Part shown: piece by piece, positions 14,461 to 28,783 of the stretch
Position numbering within the stretch: position 1 is the stretch's first letter
Layout of the letters: every line of letters starts with the position of its first letter
Assembly: GCA_032173965.1 (NCBI GenBank)
Contig: JAVUNC010000019.1
Span: 8,804,501-8,868,500, forward strand
DNA: 64,000 nucleotides
Direction of reading: 5' to 3'
Origin: Sitta carolinensis
Lineage: Eukaryota > Chordata > Aves > Passeriformes > Sittidae
Position numbers and translations under genes: made by a program
Notes under the pieces: model-generated
The model's database searches: none
Told to the model about the DNA's origin: nothing
Seen by the model: the letters and a program-made list of their open reading frames with translations, nothing else

Positions 14461-14720
14461 AGGTACCAGATAACCCCAACAGGAGCCAGGGTTTGACTCA
14501 GCCTGCATCAGAGAGGTGAAATTCGAGGCATCCTTTAATCAGCCACCCAGCCTGTAATAACCTTGGGAGGAGTTAGCTGGGGAAAGGTGAGGGCTGCTAT
14601 AGCCACCTGCTTTTACACTTTCTCCACAGAGCCGTGCAGGTGTTGTTAAGCCCTGGCTGGACTGTGTAAATTGCCCCTAATCAGGCCAGCTCTGAGCATC
14701 CTGACTACCTGTTGGAAAGA
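14461..14720. promoter_or_regulatory. GC-richer, repeat-free island; possible enhancer
   Basis: This segment is clearly richer in G+C than its flanks and lacks simple repeats. It carries E-boxes CACCTG at 14604-14609 and CAGGTG at 14637-14642. A good plus-strand acceptor-like run, ACTTTCTCCACAG, ends at about 14630, but no convincing exon follows it. The regulatory reading is inference; conservation was not tested. Confidence 0.2.
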
Positions 14721-16173
14721 CCATCATGAAACATCTCTGAGCAGGAGTACCCACCTTTGAAGCACCATTTCCCTCTGCAGCCATATGGAATTTAGGCCTG
14801 TTCTCTGTTGCTGAAAATAGAACTGAACAAATAATTGACTTGCTGGCTCTTTTCCAAAGCCAAAAGAAATAGTTGCAGTTTCTCTAAACCCATTTTTTTT
14901 CCTAGTGAAATAAAAACACTTAGTATTTTATTATTTTAGATTTTTGTTGTACTTTAAAGGTTTCAAAAACTCTGTTTCAGAAAGAAGCTTTTAAAAAGCT
15001 GTTATTTAAAAAAGTGAATATTACATTACTTTAGCAGATGTGATTTACACATCTACACAAACCAATGAATTGTTTCAGCTGGAAAGAACGCTAAACCCTC
15101 TCTTCACCTGACAGGCTTTCCAGAGTTTGTAAGCACTAGGAGTGTATTCTGGAGTTCACGTGGCCAACTGGAGTTCTGCAGAGTAGGTTGGACCTTTGAC
15201 AGTTCAGATTTATCTGTGAACATTTGTTCCTTTATTGTCTTTGATGATATAACCGACCACACTAATTTTGGATATAATTGTAGGTAAGCATGGTGTTTGA
15301 CCATCTGTTGCAGTGTCTACAAAAAGATTTGTACTTGTACAATACATTTAAATTCTGAAAAATAAAGTTGAACAACTAAGAACATGCCTGGAAAGGAATT
15401 TTTTTTTAGTTCAACACTTTACTCATATAAACAGACCCCATATTTTGAAAGTGGTTTGTATGTCACGTGATGCACATTTTGTGACTGTTGCACAGTGTGT
15501 GTGGACTTCCAGTGTATGTGATATTGCTCTCCATCTCACCCCTGCTTTATATGCTCACATCTAATAGTGTGACTTTTTCTCTTTTGGTCTAGGTATATCC
15601 TGCTGATGTTGAATATATCACAGTGCAAAACAATGATGACCAAAATTTCAGAATAAAGAATAAATGCATAACTAGGTAGTGTTGTAAAACTCTAAACCAA
15701 ACAAACCCCCAGCCCATCCTTGCTGCTTTTGATTTTACTTTGTAAATCAATCCAGAAAATCATTAAGGGAGAGAAAAGATCAAGGTAAGGACTTAATTGC
15801 ATTGCTCTTTTGCATGGAAAAATAGTACTAGTCGAAATATACTGTGGATTAATCGTCTCAAAATTAGGCCAAAAAATTCTACAGGAAGCAGAATGATCAA
15901 GGATCATATCACCCTTAGAAACCATGAGTATTTTTGTCATTGAATGTCATCATTTCACATTAACCATGATGAAGTTTCCTTTCAGTCAAGGATAAGAGAA
16001 GACCATTGTTTTAAACCATTTTTTAAAAAGTAGTTTTAAAAACCACATTAAACTTGCGTGAAATGTTATTTTACAATGCATGATTTCTGTTCACACAGAG
16101 ATCCATGCTATTCACCACTGACCTATTTTCATTATAACTAGTTATTTGGTTTTGTTTTGTTTGTGTTTTTTTT

Positions 16174-16174
<1 letters not shown>

Positions 16175-16225
<51 letters not shown>
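16175..16225. repeat. Poly-T tract, 51 bases
   Basis: This is the longest pure homopolymer in the window. It is preceded by a T-rich region with G interruptions (TTTTGTTTTGTTTGTG). No linked retroposon was identified. Confidence 0.95.
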
Positions 16226-16229
<4 letters not shown>

Positions 16230-18548
16230 AAGTCTTCCTTAGTTTGTCCACATACAAAGCTGAAAGAACAAATGCTTAAATAGTCTGGTAGGTGGACTCT
16301 CCCTTTCCTGGTTTTCATCAGAAACATCTTTCAGCAGAAACTTGGAAGAAGACAATAACAGAAAGTCTGAAACTTATAAAAGCTTATGAAAGTAACAAAT
16401 AAGACAGCAGACACAGGTGAAGAAACATCAAAACCTGGGACATCCCAGAGTGCATCAGAGAGCCTTTAGGACAGGGGGAAGCTGGAGAATTAGAGGTGAT
16501 TAACACTGAAGGGATCTAAAACTGTGTCTACTCAGATAGTTAAACCTGCTCTTGAATTCTAAGATATTCCTTGACATACCTTCATGTTGCTCATGGAAGT
16601 ATCTGGTGTAATTAAGGCCTGGGTTGTGGAGCCTGAGCTTTTGTTTCCTGGGGGTACTGGGTAAATGCCTGAGACCAGAGGCTTCGTGCTCCCCACAGAG
16701 CTTTTTATAAACGACAGTGATTCAAGCTCTGAGCAGAAGTATCCACTAATCACAGTGTATCAGCATGAAACTCTATTCCAGAAATCAAACTCACATTGAA
16801 AAATCAAAACAAAACACAGCTCCTCCCCCCATCAACTACTAATTACACATTCTCTTAGCAATTCTGATCCACCTGATACTAATTTTTAAGACTAGATTCA
16901 TTTCCACACCATAAAATTCTCTTAATTCTTCATTTTGATGGTGTTTTCTCCTTATCTACCTCTTCAGACTTAAAAACATGAAGACTTTGTTTCCTCTCAA
17001 AAGAATGGTCTTACTCTTGTTACTTTTAGTAACATGAAAACCATTTCTCTAAACGTGGCATATAAATTTTCGGAGTTTTTAGAGGAACTGGGAGCCACTC
17101 TCAAAGTCCTCTCTATCTTGGGGCCATTCTTCTCTCTGACAGGACACAGCAAGTGACAGTCAAAAAGGCGATATAAAAACCAAAGCATGTAGCAAGGCTC
17201 AGGAACAGTAGTGCATTTTTACAGGTATGGTATAAATGTAAAATAATCATCAGACTCATTGCTTGAAGGGAATTGAAAGCTGATGGTGTGTAATTATAAA
17301 GGAGATATTCTACTCAGCAACACTTAATTGCCTGGTCTTTATGCTGCCTGATGCATGTGGTACAACACTTCTGATCCAGGGAGCTCTCTGCTCTGCAGAA
17401 GCCTAAAAGTAAGATAAAATTGCGAGGACAAGTCGAAAATTTAGCAAGCTTATAAATAGAAATCAAGTTTGGGATTTATATGGCATGTGGAAAGCTAAGC
17501 CACTGAAAGGTGAGGTTTGAGAACTTCACACCTCAATGAATCTCTCAGTAATACCAAAAAAAAATTAGAAGAAATTATTTGGGATCTGGATAATTAAGAT
17601 TAGAAGATAATCTCAAGAGCATTAACTAGGATGATTTTGTTTGCATGACATCACAATATTTTAAAAGGTCCAGAACAACTCCTTACAAAAAGCATCAAAA
17701 ATGCACTTCAGAGCTAAGTTGTCATAACTAATGACACCATATTTTCTGTGTGGTTGCCAGTGCTTATTTAAGTTGCCTCTGATCTGAATGCTCCCAAGAA
17801 ATAACCCTGGTTGCCCTTGGATCTGTGAGAGTTTGGCAATGAGATCTTGAAAAAATGAGAAATGTAAGTCAGCTAAGTTAAAAAACCAAGAAAAATGTTT
17901 TCTTGTAGTGTTTGTCACTCAGCAGGAGCTTAGAAATCGATGGTTAGTTCTATTATAAATCACTGAATCTTGATTTTGACCATTAAGTTTCCAAAAGGAC
18001 CTTTAGAGGAATCCAGGAGACCCTGGAACTCAGAAAGAAGTAACAATAATTGGCAGTAATTTGGAAAATGGCACATTTTCTCTACTGTTTGATTTATCTC
18101 ATTGTACTAATCACTACCCTTCTGTGCAACTGGGAGATAGACAGCCAAAGAAACTGCTTCGTTTGGAAATAGATTTGTTATAATTAAAAAAAAAAAAAAA
18201 AAAAGTCATGGAGCAATTGACTTGCTCTTTTTACATGTAAACATTTCTGCAGATTAATTTCTGTTTCTACTTAATGAAGCAGGTTATTAAACTTGCTTAT
18301 CAATTTTTTAAACACTTGTCATCTTTGATGATCTTAGAGGTGCTTCTCTTTCAAGCTATAATCTGTATGTCATTGATAAACCAATTACAGATTTCAGAAG
18401 GCAAATGATCATGACAAATGGATAATGAGTGATAATAATTTAAAAATTTATACTTTTTTATAGCATTAGAGATCAGGAAAAACTTATATATATTTCAAAA
18501 TAAAAATGCTAATCATACATGTCACCTTACAGACATAATTTTCTATAT

Positions 18549-18784
18549 AGGTTTAGATTAGATGCTAAAAAAAAACTCTTTACTGTGAGGGCGGTGAGGC
18601 ACTGGCACAGGTTGCCCAGGGAGGTTGTGGATACCCCATCCCTGGGAGTGTTCAAGGCTGGGCTGGATGGGATCCTGGGCAACCAGGTCTACTGAAAGTT
18701 GCCTCTGCCCATGGAGCAGTTCTCAGAAGTAAACACAATCATCTTCAAGATCCCTTCCAACCCAAACTATTCTATAATTCTATG
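18549..18784 (+). mobile_element. CR1 LINE, 5'-truncated 3' end
   Basis: Key blocks are TTTACTGTGAGGGCGGTGAG, GCACTGGCACAGGTTGCCCA, GGGAGGTTGTGGATACCCCA, GTTCAAGGCTGGGCTGGATG and CTTCCAACCCAAACTATTC, closing with ATTCTATAATTCTATGA. This is a well-kept CR1 3' end of about 235 bases, cut off at its 5' side as most CR1 copies are. The part around 18695-18745 (GCCCATGGAGCAGTTCTCAG and following) departs from the usual CR1 sequence. It is antisense to NRXN1. Confidence 0.95.
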
Positions 18785-19391
18785 ACAAAGGAACAGCCAG
18801 AGTGGCACCGAGGCACTGAAGATTGCAAAAAAAAAAAAAAAAAAAAACAAACCCAAAAAACAACCCACAAACCAAATTAGCTCAGCAAAGGAGCTTTTCA
18901 TGGACAAAGAGTGCAACAGAGATTTGTAATCAGCCTTAGTAGTATTTGCTGGCAGATGGTCTGTCTCTATGCAGGTGAAAACCATCTATGCAAAAGGAGC
19001 AATAAGAACTTGTGTTTAAAGCTGGATGAGGGAGAAAGAATACTAACTCTGATTATTGGCAAGGGTTTCCTACAAAAATCTAATCACTGAAAAGTGTCCA
19101 CGTTTAGGCAGGGTTGATCACAGCATTTAAGGAGTGTGCAGAAGAGATTCAGCTGGAGAAAAGAAAGCATGCATCAAACAAGTAAGGATGGTATTAATGA
19201 CTAGAACAGCAAATTCATTACCTTCTGACCTAGATGCTCATGCTTTGTTTAATTTCCCCATCTCTGCCTTATTTTTTTCCTTTCCAAGTGGTTTCCATAT
19301 TCAGCTATCTGACCAGTCCAGATGTGTTGTAGTACTTGGGTTTTTTTTACTGTAAACTGGCCAGAATGCTCTGGAACTGGCATTATTTCAA

Positions 19392-19492
19392 ATATCTATG
19401 TATGTATCTATGCATGCATGTATGTATGTACCTATGTATCTGTCTGGCTAATCTATATATCTATCTATCTGTAATCTCTCTCTGTCTGTCGG
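19392..19492. repeat. Imperfect (TATG)n/(TATC)n microsatellite
   Basis: ATGTATGTATCTATGCATGC leads through ATGTATGTATGTACC to ATCTATCTATCTGTAATC and CTCTCTCTGTCTGTC. It is a mixed tetranucleotide repeat of the same TATC family as the one near 9.7 kb. Confidence 0.88.
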
Positions 19493-22400
19493 ATGGGTTT
19501 GCACCACCTGATGTCTAGGGCCAACAGGCATGGATTTGGAGCTTCACTGGCACACAATTCCTCAGAAAGGGATGTTGTTCCTCCTTTCACATGAGCTGCA
19601 CTGCTTACCCTGGGTACCGCTTACAGGGAAGTAAAACCTCTTGGTTTACTAGTAGGAAACACTAGGCATGAAGTACTTTTTTGTTTTTTGGTTTTTTTTT
19701 TTTTTCCTAGTAGAAGTGTTTGGTAGAGAAACAAATGAAGACAACTGATTTTGGTAAGTTTGGTTTGATGTAAAGTGACTGGGAAAACTGGCCTTGATCA
19801 GGCTTCTACTATATTTTTCTTTCTCCAGAAGGATCTAGCTACTGCTATAGTTTTCAAACTCAATTCAGGGATTTCTCTGAACCCTTCCAAAATGCCTAAA
19901 GTATGAATAAATTTAAGGTAATGCTAATTCTGAATGTTTTCAATGCCAACATAATGTTTTCTCCACTGAGGTAAATGGTGCTCTTGAACAAGGTTAAAAA
20001 CACATTTAAAAGTAATGGCTACTTAAATCATTTAATGTGACATAACTTTGCCGCAGCTTAAGACCTTTTAAATCCTGAGACCATCACATCATATTTAAGC
20101 TCTGAGAGTAGATTTCAATATAATATATTACATGAAAAACACATCTTCTCTGCCACAAAACAAAACGGTATTGTTTGCAGATAAGTATCTAATGGGAGGC
20201 TGTAGTTTCCTTGTGAAAATTTGTGAAGAAAAAAGATAAAACTGTCTCTTCCCTTGTCTTATAAAAGGCTTTCCACTAAGGTATCTTCAGGCAGAAGTCT
20301 CCATGTTAAAGACACTGATTTCTAATACTGAAAGCACAACGTAAGGCTGCATTTGCAGGAAGACTACCCTGCATTTGATAAAACATATGGTAGCATATGG
20401 GAAGCTGACATATGGTAAAGGATGACTGTGTGCATGAAAGCTGCAGTTTTCACTCACATTATCTGCCCATGGTAGAAAAGAGAAAAAAAAAAAAATGCAT
20501 CCTTCTCCCTTGCATCTTCGATATTTCTATAAAATCTCCTTCCAGCAACTCTAGCATTCTTTTTTCTTTAATCTGTTGGGTTTTTTTTGATTTTTTTTTC
20601 TCAATCATAAATAAAGATCAAAGTTTGCTTCTGTAAAAACTGAAAAAAACCCCAAAAAACAGCTTGGCAGATTAAGCCACTTGGGATTGAGCTAAGGGTA
20701 TCCAACATCAGATATGGAACCTAGGCTTTACTGAAGCATATGACAGTGGGAATGGGTGGGAAAAAATTATGTGAGAGAAAACCATGACCAGACACTCCTA
20801 AGCAAGTGCACTGAAACTGGCAGACTTGGTTGGATATAACTGGAGATGAGAATTTGGCTCAAAGTATCTTTGATATTTATTTTAAAATAAAGAACATCTG
20901 TGAAAACTGAGAGAAGGAAAACATTTTCGACATTTTATATTTAAACATTTTGAGTAATAAAGTCCCACTCTAAGAACACAAGAAATGTCAAATGTGCCCT
21001 ATAAATACACATATCTCAAAAGCAAGAACTGGTGCAACTATAGCTATTATTTCCCTCTTTTCTCTTCAACGTACATTATCTGTATCACTGTAAAACAGCA
21101 GAGAACTGAAATTTCCAATTTCTTCAAAAAGGCAGTTGAAAAGTTTGAGGTGCACTTACTCTTAAAAGCTTTAGACTGCAATCTAATCTCAAAATTGCAC
21201 TATATACAATTATTTTTTGTATGGGGTTAAGTGTTTTATTTCCTGCATTATGAATGCTATTCATAACCAGCATTTTATCTCTTCACTGTGGAGTACAAAG
21301 GAAAATAAACTGTCTAAATTAATGACAATAATTGGAAACCATCCCACATGGACTATGGTATGCAAAGGACTACATACAATCAACTCTTATTCTTTCTATT
21401 TTTCTGTGCATAGCTGCAGTTAATATCCAGTCAACCACTGTTATTGTACAGAGAGTGTTTCTTATATTCTTCAGATCCAGGGGTTTTTATTTTGTTGCAT
21501 CTAAACGGGACTCTGGCATTGGCTAAGGTTTACCTCATTACCTCCAACTGACATAAAGCTGTTCATGAATCTTACATTACTTGGGGTCTCCTTTTAAATG
21601 CAGCCTTTATCACTTATTTAGACAGCATGAGATATTTTAATTTCTGCCTACACTAAAGCTCACTGGCCATTGTGCTTGGGATATTATTATCCCAGCACTG
21701 AGCAAGCATGGCACGCTCTGTTTTCCACCACCACTGCACATCCAGTAATGACAGGCAGTTACACACTGTGTACAGGTTTGAACGTGAAGCCACTCAAGTA
21801 TTCCATCTTTCAGTGGGAGCAGAAAATAATTATTGTACTCTTTCATCTTGTCAGCACACACATTTTATTTAGAGGATGGTTTTATTAATAAGAGAGGAAA
21901 TGCTGTCCAGTGTCTATTCACTCGACTGCACCTGAAAGTGGAGTGGTTGGGTGAGAGACCTCTTTCAGATCCCTGTTACAGCTGAGCTGCTCTGAGATCC
22001 TGAGCCACATTTTCCACAGCCCAAATGAGTGTCCTGTATACCAATCTGTGAAGTGTTTTGTAGTGCAACTGCTGAAGCTGTTTTGCTACATGCCAGTGAT
22101 TCAATATTCATAAGAGAAGGGACAAAGAATTTGAATTTGGATGTCCTGTATGAATGAATGCCTTAATTACCAAACTATAGTAATTCCACTTTTATTTTTC
22201 CTTATGGGTATGGAATTACTTGGACAATGTGGTATAATTTCAGCGGGGAGTTTTACCAAGACTATCCACTTCTGGCACATGGGGGACCATCATTAAGAGT
22301 TGTTTCAAACAATTCTGGGTCTAATGGATTCAACACCATGAAGTATATCTGATTTCTCACATAAAATTCTAACTCCCAGCTACCTTTCATCAGGTCCTGC

Positions 22401-25400
22401 ACATGAGAGAAGCAGGGAACACTCAGTTTGGGAATTTGGCCAGGGCATAAGCTGCACATCTTAAAAGCTCTGCAGTGAAGAAAGAGTTACACAGCAATCA
22501 CTGTTTCTACAGACACAAGCTCACTGCCAAAGCCAACAGATATTTTTCACATATGGCTGGGGGAAAGAATAACCTAAAGGAACAGATGGAAATCCTACCT
22601 GAAGAGCATATCAAAACACAGGCAAGCCAAGAGAGGCAAACAAAGTCCTGAACTTGTGAAGGCTCACACAAGAGTGCAGAAAGTAAGAATAATCTCTAAG
22701 TTCTGAGTCTGTGGATGCCTCTGCAAGATCCAGGTCCACGGCTCTGTTTCCACAGAAGAATAATACCTTTAACCTAAACGTTACTCCATGAACTGTTGAG
22801 CTACAGGCTCACAAGGCTTCACTGATTTTCCATGTCAACAACAGCATTAGTTAAGCAATTGAAATCTAGAAATTCTAGCAGTCAAATTTTATTTGCTGCA
22901 TATATGTTATGAAAGTACATTCAAAGGTGTTTAATTTAACCAGGAATCCTAGAAACCTTCAAAATCTAGAGGTTTATGAGTGTTTTGGGGAAGTCATGTC
23001 TGTCCAAGGTGAGGAGCGTGATGGATGCTCACAGGTCTGAGCTGAGAACTGCTTTCTAAGCAAAAACCACAGGACAGAAAGAGCACCCTTTCCTTCTGGT
23101 ACAATTGGAAAAATTAACATACTAGATTTGCTGTAGTTAAGACTTCTTTAACTCCTTTCATCTGTTCTCTTTCATGACAATGGAATTAGGTCTACACAAT
23201 AGAATAAAGAAACAAAGCTATCCCAGGAGGAAGCTACTGAATGACAGTAGTTAACTGAGCTAAACTCTTTTTTTTCACTCACTTTTCCAATTTCCCAGCT
23301 GTTAAGCCTTTTTTTTTTTTTTTTTTTTTTTTCCAAAGAAAAAAATTACTTTTCACCCTATGGGTTTTAATTTTATGATGATTAAAAAAACAAAGTTAGA
23401 TGCATACAAGTTTCTACTTTGTTTGAATGGAGAAGTCTTGTATGGGAAGAAGCAAAGCAATAAAACTCAAGAGATCAAACCTGAACCTTGGCCTTTATCA
23501 TCACCATGCCCAATACTGCACACAGCACAACTTCCTGTGCATTTAGGGATGCTCATCCACACTCAGGACTGAGGCTGGACCCTGTTTTGAACTTTGCAAA
23601 TTTCTCTCCCCATGCTTTCAACCAATTTCTTGAAGTCTTTTGAGATGGAGGACACATCACTAAACAATGGAGGATCTAGAGCAGCAAGGCAAAGATGCTA
23701 AAGCCACAGGGAAGGTATCAGAGAGCAGCACTCTCCACGGGAGCTGCAGCATCAGAAAGTCTCAAAGCAGTGTCAGATTTTAGCTCTTCAGGAAAAGCTT
23801 GCATAGTCTGCTTTTTCTTCCTCCCCCACTATTTAAAAAAGAAAATACCAAAGGGAAAAGCAGACATATGGAACAGTCCCTCATATTATGTGAGGCTTTA
23901 GTTATCTACTGTGCCCTGCTTTGACTATAATTTAATGTAATAAAGATGAAAAGAAGGCAATAATCTTGCATGAGACCAGAAACTATTGGGGCTTTGTAGT
24001 GCATTCAAAACAGCATTTACCCTACTATTATATGCAACTTCTATATTGGTACCAAATAAAAAATACTTATGTATGTGTGTACATATAAGAGTCAATGCAT
24101 CTAACATTTTGTCTTTTATATTGTATAAAAGAAACGCTGTAAGCATTTTTTTTTTTTTTTTAATGAAGAGTGTTTTAAATCTTTCTACAAAGTATTAAAC
24201 CAAAATAGTGGTATAAAAAGCTAGAAATCTGGTCGCCTTCAAGTTCCCTTTTTGATTAATTAAAGCTTTAAATGCAGTCAGAGTCTAGCAACCACTGCTG
24301 AAAGGTGGGGACATTAGACGATAATAATGTACTCTCTATTATCCACAACTTAGGAAAGAAAGTGCTGGCAGTAGAGTATAAATTTAATGTTTTTGTATTT
24401 CTGTGTAAATTTAAATTAATATTATTGGAATTCCAGAAATGATAAAATAGAGTCAGAGAGGTGTTCAGAGTTTCAAAATTATGGAAACATTCTGATAAAT
24501 CTTACAGGTACTGAAATTAAGCACTTCTATCAATCAAGATGGAACAGTGAAGTGAGATTGAGATCCAGTTTCCAGTCTCTCTAAAGTCCTCAGTAGTGAC
24601 TTATATTTAAGACTTTGTTAAATCACCCTTACTATTGTGGGAAAAACTGGGCATTAATTTACACTCAGATAAAAGTCACACTGAAATGAAATACTCCAGA
24701 TAATCCTGGTTTGTGCTGGGCAGTTGGTCTGCTGTTTTTTCTTCCTATAACCCATGGAACACCATCACCAATCTGTACAAACCTACCCTGAGGACAAAGT
24801 CAGCTCCGTATTATATCACATCAACTTCCATGCAGACTTAGTATCCAAAATAACAGGAACTCAGCCCAAAGATTTAGAGAATGATAGGCTGCACACTAAA
24901 ATAGAACTTGTAAATATTAAAACTACTGCTGTTAGAGATGTAAATACCTAATTCACATAAAATGCTTACCCAAAAACTAGCTTTCACTTTAGTACACAAT
25001 CTTCTCCATACAAAGCTTAGGAAAGAATCATAAGCAAATTCAATTTTTATTGTCTACTTTGTTTTCAGTGCCTTTATCAAAATGCAGTGAGACAGCAAAC
25101 TTGTGCCTGAAATAAATTCATAAAAACACTGATTGCTGTCTGCATTGAGTTCTGTTACATTCAAAGTATTGAGACAACCCTTTGCAGGCTTCCCATCACA
25201 GCTCCCCTCCTAGGAACAGGCTTCATCCATTTCCAGTGCTGACAAAGCCCTCAACAAATAGCTTTGGTTGATTATCATAATATCATCTGCCAGTGCTATT
25301 ATGTTGTATCAGCAGACACATTATAAACTTCTATTTTAGGTGCTAAATTTCCAAACTGTGAAAAAAGGATCTGAACAGAAAGTTGATATTCAATAATGAG

Positions 25401-28400
25401 TAATTTTTGCATACATTTAAAAAGAGCAGTGCATTCATATTTTAATACCACGGGGAAAAATGTTATTTAATTCCTATTTCAAGACACATTACTGCATAAA
25501 AGCCACTTTATAAGGAATTTGTTACCTTAATTATTATTTTTTTTCTCCATTAGGAAGAAGGATGGAGGTGATGCAAGCAGGGCTCTGCATTGTGGATTTT
25601 GTATGTTGGACCTTTTTCTCACATCCAGGGTGTCTTTTGAAATAAATCTCTCGACTGCTTGCACAAAAATAGCTCTGTACATAGTTCCAGTGAAGTTCTT
25701 TATTTCAATGAACACAATACAAGGACTGGAGAGTTTTGATGAAAGAGTAAAGCCCTACAATATTAATCTGGGTTTTTTTTGTATAATTCTTTAATATTTC
25801 TAAGACTTCGAGAATGAAATGCTTTAAATTGTTATATCTGACTTTTCAAAAAATCTACTTTCTAGTAGATATTTTATTTTTCAAATCCTTCAACAACAGG
25901 TGAAATCCTGGCTAATTCAAGTCAGCTGAGTTTTGCCATCGACTTCGGCGTAGCCAAGATTTCACTAAAGAAATTTTACATATAACCCCCCCCAACTAAA
26001 TGTAATAAAGAGCTCTTACTAACAGCAAATGCAAATCTGTTTGATAGATGACGTACCCTCTGTACCAATATACACTACAGCTCATAGCAGCCCAACAAGA
26101 ACAGCCTTAAGCTACTGAGTAAGAAGTGAGGCATATGTTTTTAAGAACAGATTAAATGCAAAATATTGACATTTGTGTTGGTCTATCAAATGCATCAGGT
26201 ACCTTTTGGGAAGAAACACCAATAAATTGACTAGTCTGGTATAATCGTGTTTTAAAATCTAGGTTTACTAAGCTAAAATTTAATAATTCTTAAATGTGCA
26301 TTAGGAAGATAAATCCTAAATTGAGCTGGCTGAGTGCTTCATGACTGTTCTCTTTATCCACTTAGCCATCATTGAAAATGGAATATATTGGCAAAAATAC
26401 TTGTCTGTTTTCCTCTTAATCCCATTGTGTACTCTTGTTTCTGCCAAAGCTTTCAGCAAATATTTATTTATAGGTATTGCTAGATATCTTAAGAAAAGTT
26501 TTTTCTACAGCAGATATAAGAATATATGTCATATAAAATTCTTTTAGAAAATGCTATTTATAGTTGAAATTCATAAGAAATAGGAGCAATTGTGTCTCGT
26601 AATGAATTAGACTAACTAGTTTTTAAATGAGTATTTTACAAGAATACATCCTCCAAACCTTTGCAGAGTGTTCCTCTGACAACAATTTTTCAAGACCAAG
26701 GAAATAATAGCACAGTGATGCTGAGAGCTGTGCAATACTATGGTAAACTGTTGCTAATTATTAATAAGGATGTGATGATTTTTATTTATAACTCACAGGA
26801 TATATGATCAGATTAAAAAACCGCCAATTTGGATGATTATTGTAGCAAAGTGGTTCTACTTTGTTAGGTTAATATACTTGAATTCAGTATACAGCAATGA
26901 CAGTAACAGGAAATGTTAAACCTTTACCTTTCAATCCATATCCTTGTAGAAGTACAATACTCCTATTTGACATTCAAATACAAAACTCTCTATATTAAAT
27001 CCATGATCCTTTGCCGTGCTGATGGGAGGAAAAACTTGACAAGGCAGTTCATATTGAACTGGCCTATCTTTTAATAACTGTGAGGAGTTTAGGCCTTTTT
27101 TCCCCAATGTATTCTTCAATATCTCTGCATTTTATGTCTTTACCATTATTACAGAAGATTAGCATAAATCTGCTATGCTGGCTACTGCTAAACTGATCTA
27201 AATAGTCTGGCGTATCTAAAGAATCATTAGACATTTTAATTAGATGTGTCATAAGCAGATGGTGATCATTTAGCTGATACAATATACTTCAAATCAAACT
27301 AAGGATAATACAAAAAGATTAATCTAACCCTGTCCTGCCAGGTAAGCCAGGTCCAGGAAGGACCAAAATTATCTATTAGTAGACAGAAAAGAAGGTTTTG
27401 CTAGGAAACCTCTTACAAGAGCTCCAGGATTTAAACCTCAGAATGAGCCTTTCTCTTTAAATCAACCATGGTTATTAACATTATATGGCAGATTTTTGGT
27501 GTGGCTATCTTTAGCCAAAACAATAATTTTGGAAAAGATTTCTGGTAATTCTTGGAGCTTTTTCTCTCTCCATCCATTTGCTTTCTTGAAACAAAAGTAA
27601 ATATAATGAAAAGCAGCCACTAGTAGTGGGTTTTTTTGTTTGTTTTTTTTTTTTTCTTTTTGTGCATTTAATCTATTTGTAACCTTTGAAATTTTTTGGC
27701 TCCTGAGAGCCAGAGTGGAATTTATACATGCATTAAAACTGCACCAATTTAGTGCTGAAAATTTTTAGTTAAAAGTCATCGTGGGGTATCTTTCCTGTCC
27801 CAAACCCATATTACCAGAAATTAGGATCAAAATATATATCGGCACAAAATCTTGAACCAGTTTTAGTAACTACAGTTTTCATGTTGTACCAAAACTCTGC
27901 CTAGACCAATATATTCAGTAAGGAACTGCTCAGTCTTGTGTGTGTTCTGAGTGATTTGTAAGCTGCTGGTATAACAGGGTCTCCCACATCCTGAGGAGAT
28001 ACACTCACAGGATCACCACTTAAAGGGAACGTTTGCATCAATTTCTAATATAATGCAGCTGAGAACAAGATTTTAGAAGTGCTTGCTTGAAATACAGGAT
28101 CCTATTATTTCTTTGCACCCAAACAGAACTGATGAAGAGTATAGGAATTTCTTTCTTGGAGATCATAAAAAAATGTAAGTGATTGAAGTCTGGTGCCTTT
28201 GTGGCTGAGCCAAGACAATACTCAGGTTGCAAACAAAGCACTAAAAACTGCTGCTAAAAATACTTTGGAAAACATGGTAAGGAACGATTTTTTTTGCAAC
28301 TCAAATTAAATTTGTTCCTCTGGTAGATGACCGAGCAAGAGTTATTATAAAAGCAAAGGAAGGCTCCATACAACAAAATTTTGCTATCTCTTTCCCAATT

Positions 28401-28725
28401 AGATTTTTTTCATGTCAAATTAAAAATTAATCAATTGATAAAACTTTTCATATTAATGCATCCCACAACCTGATTCATTAAATGGAATAACTAAAAAGCA
28501 TAATGAATTGATTGGCCTGTGCTGTATATTTTCTCACACAGTAATTAGGAATAATTTCCCACAGTAGGTGGAGCTTCAAAACCAACCACAAATATTGCAG
28601 GAAAAATTTAAGAATATAAGCATTGTGCAGTAAAATCCCATATCTGAGTTTCTAGTTGATTCTTCCATATGAAAGCAGCACAAAAATACTTATCTAAAAT
28701 TACCCCCAGGTGGAATGGTGATACC

Positions 28726-28728
<3 letters not shown>

Positions 28729-28777
<49 letters not shown>
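28729..28777. repeat. (TA)n microsatellite, about 24 units
   Basis: A pure alternating TA run of about 49 bases, likely polymorphic in length and able to form cruciform or unpaired DNA. An apparent reading frame through it encodes only alternating Tyr and Ile and is not a gene. Confidence 0.97.

Positions 28778-28783
<6 letters not shown>

Larger units (their letters stand above)
9230..18548. other. Intronic stretch with microsatellites and one GC-richer island
   Basis: No confident exon. It contains the TATC repeat at 9.64-9.77 kb, a T15A20 palindrome at 11.76 kb, an A-rich (AAAAAC)n patch at 12.74-12.77 kb, the GC-richer island at 14.46-14.72 kb, a weak exon-like segment at 15.59 kb, and a 51-base T run at 16.18 kb. 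The rest is AT-rich and featureless to my reading. Confidence 0.6.

Noticed and set aside
28729..28780. Frame encoding repeated Tyr-Ile
   Set aside because: It is a direct result of the (TA)n microsatellite.
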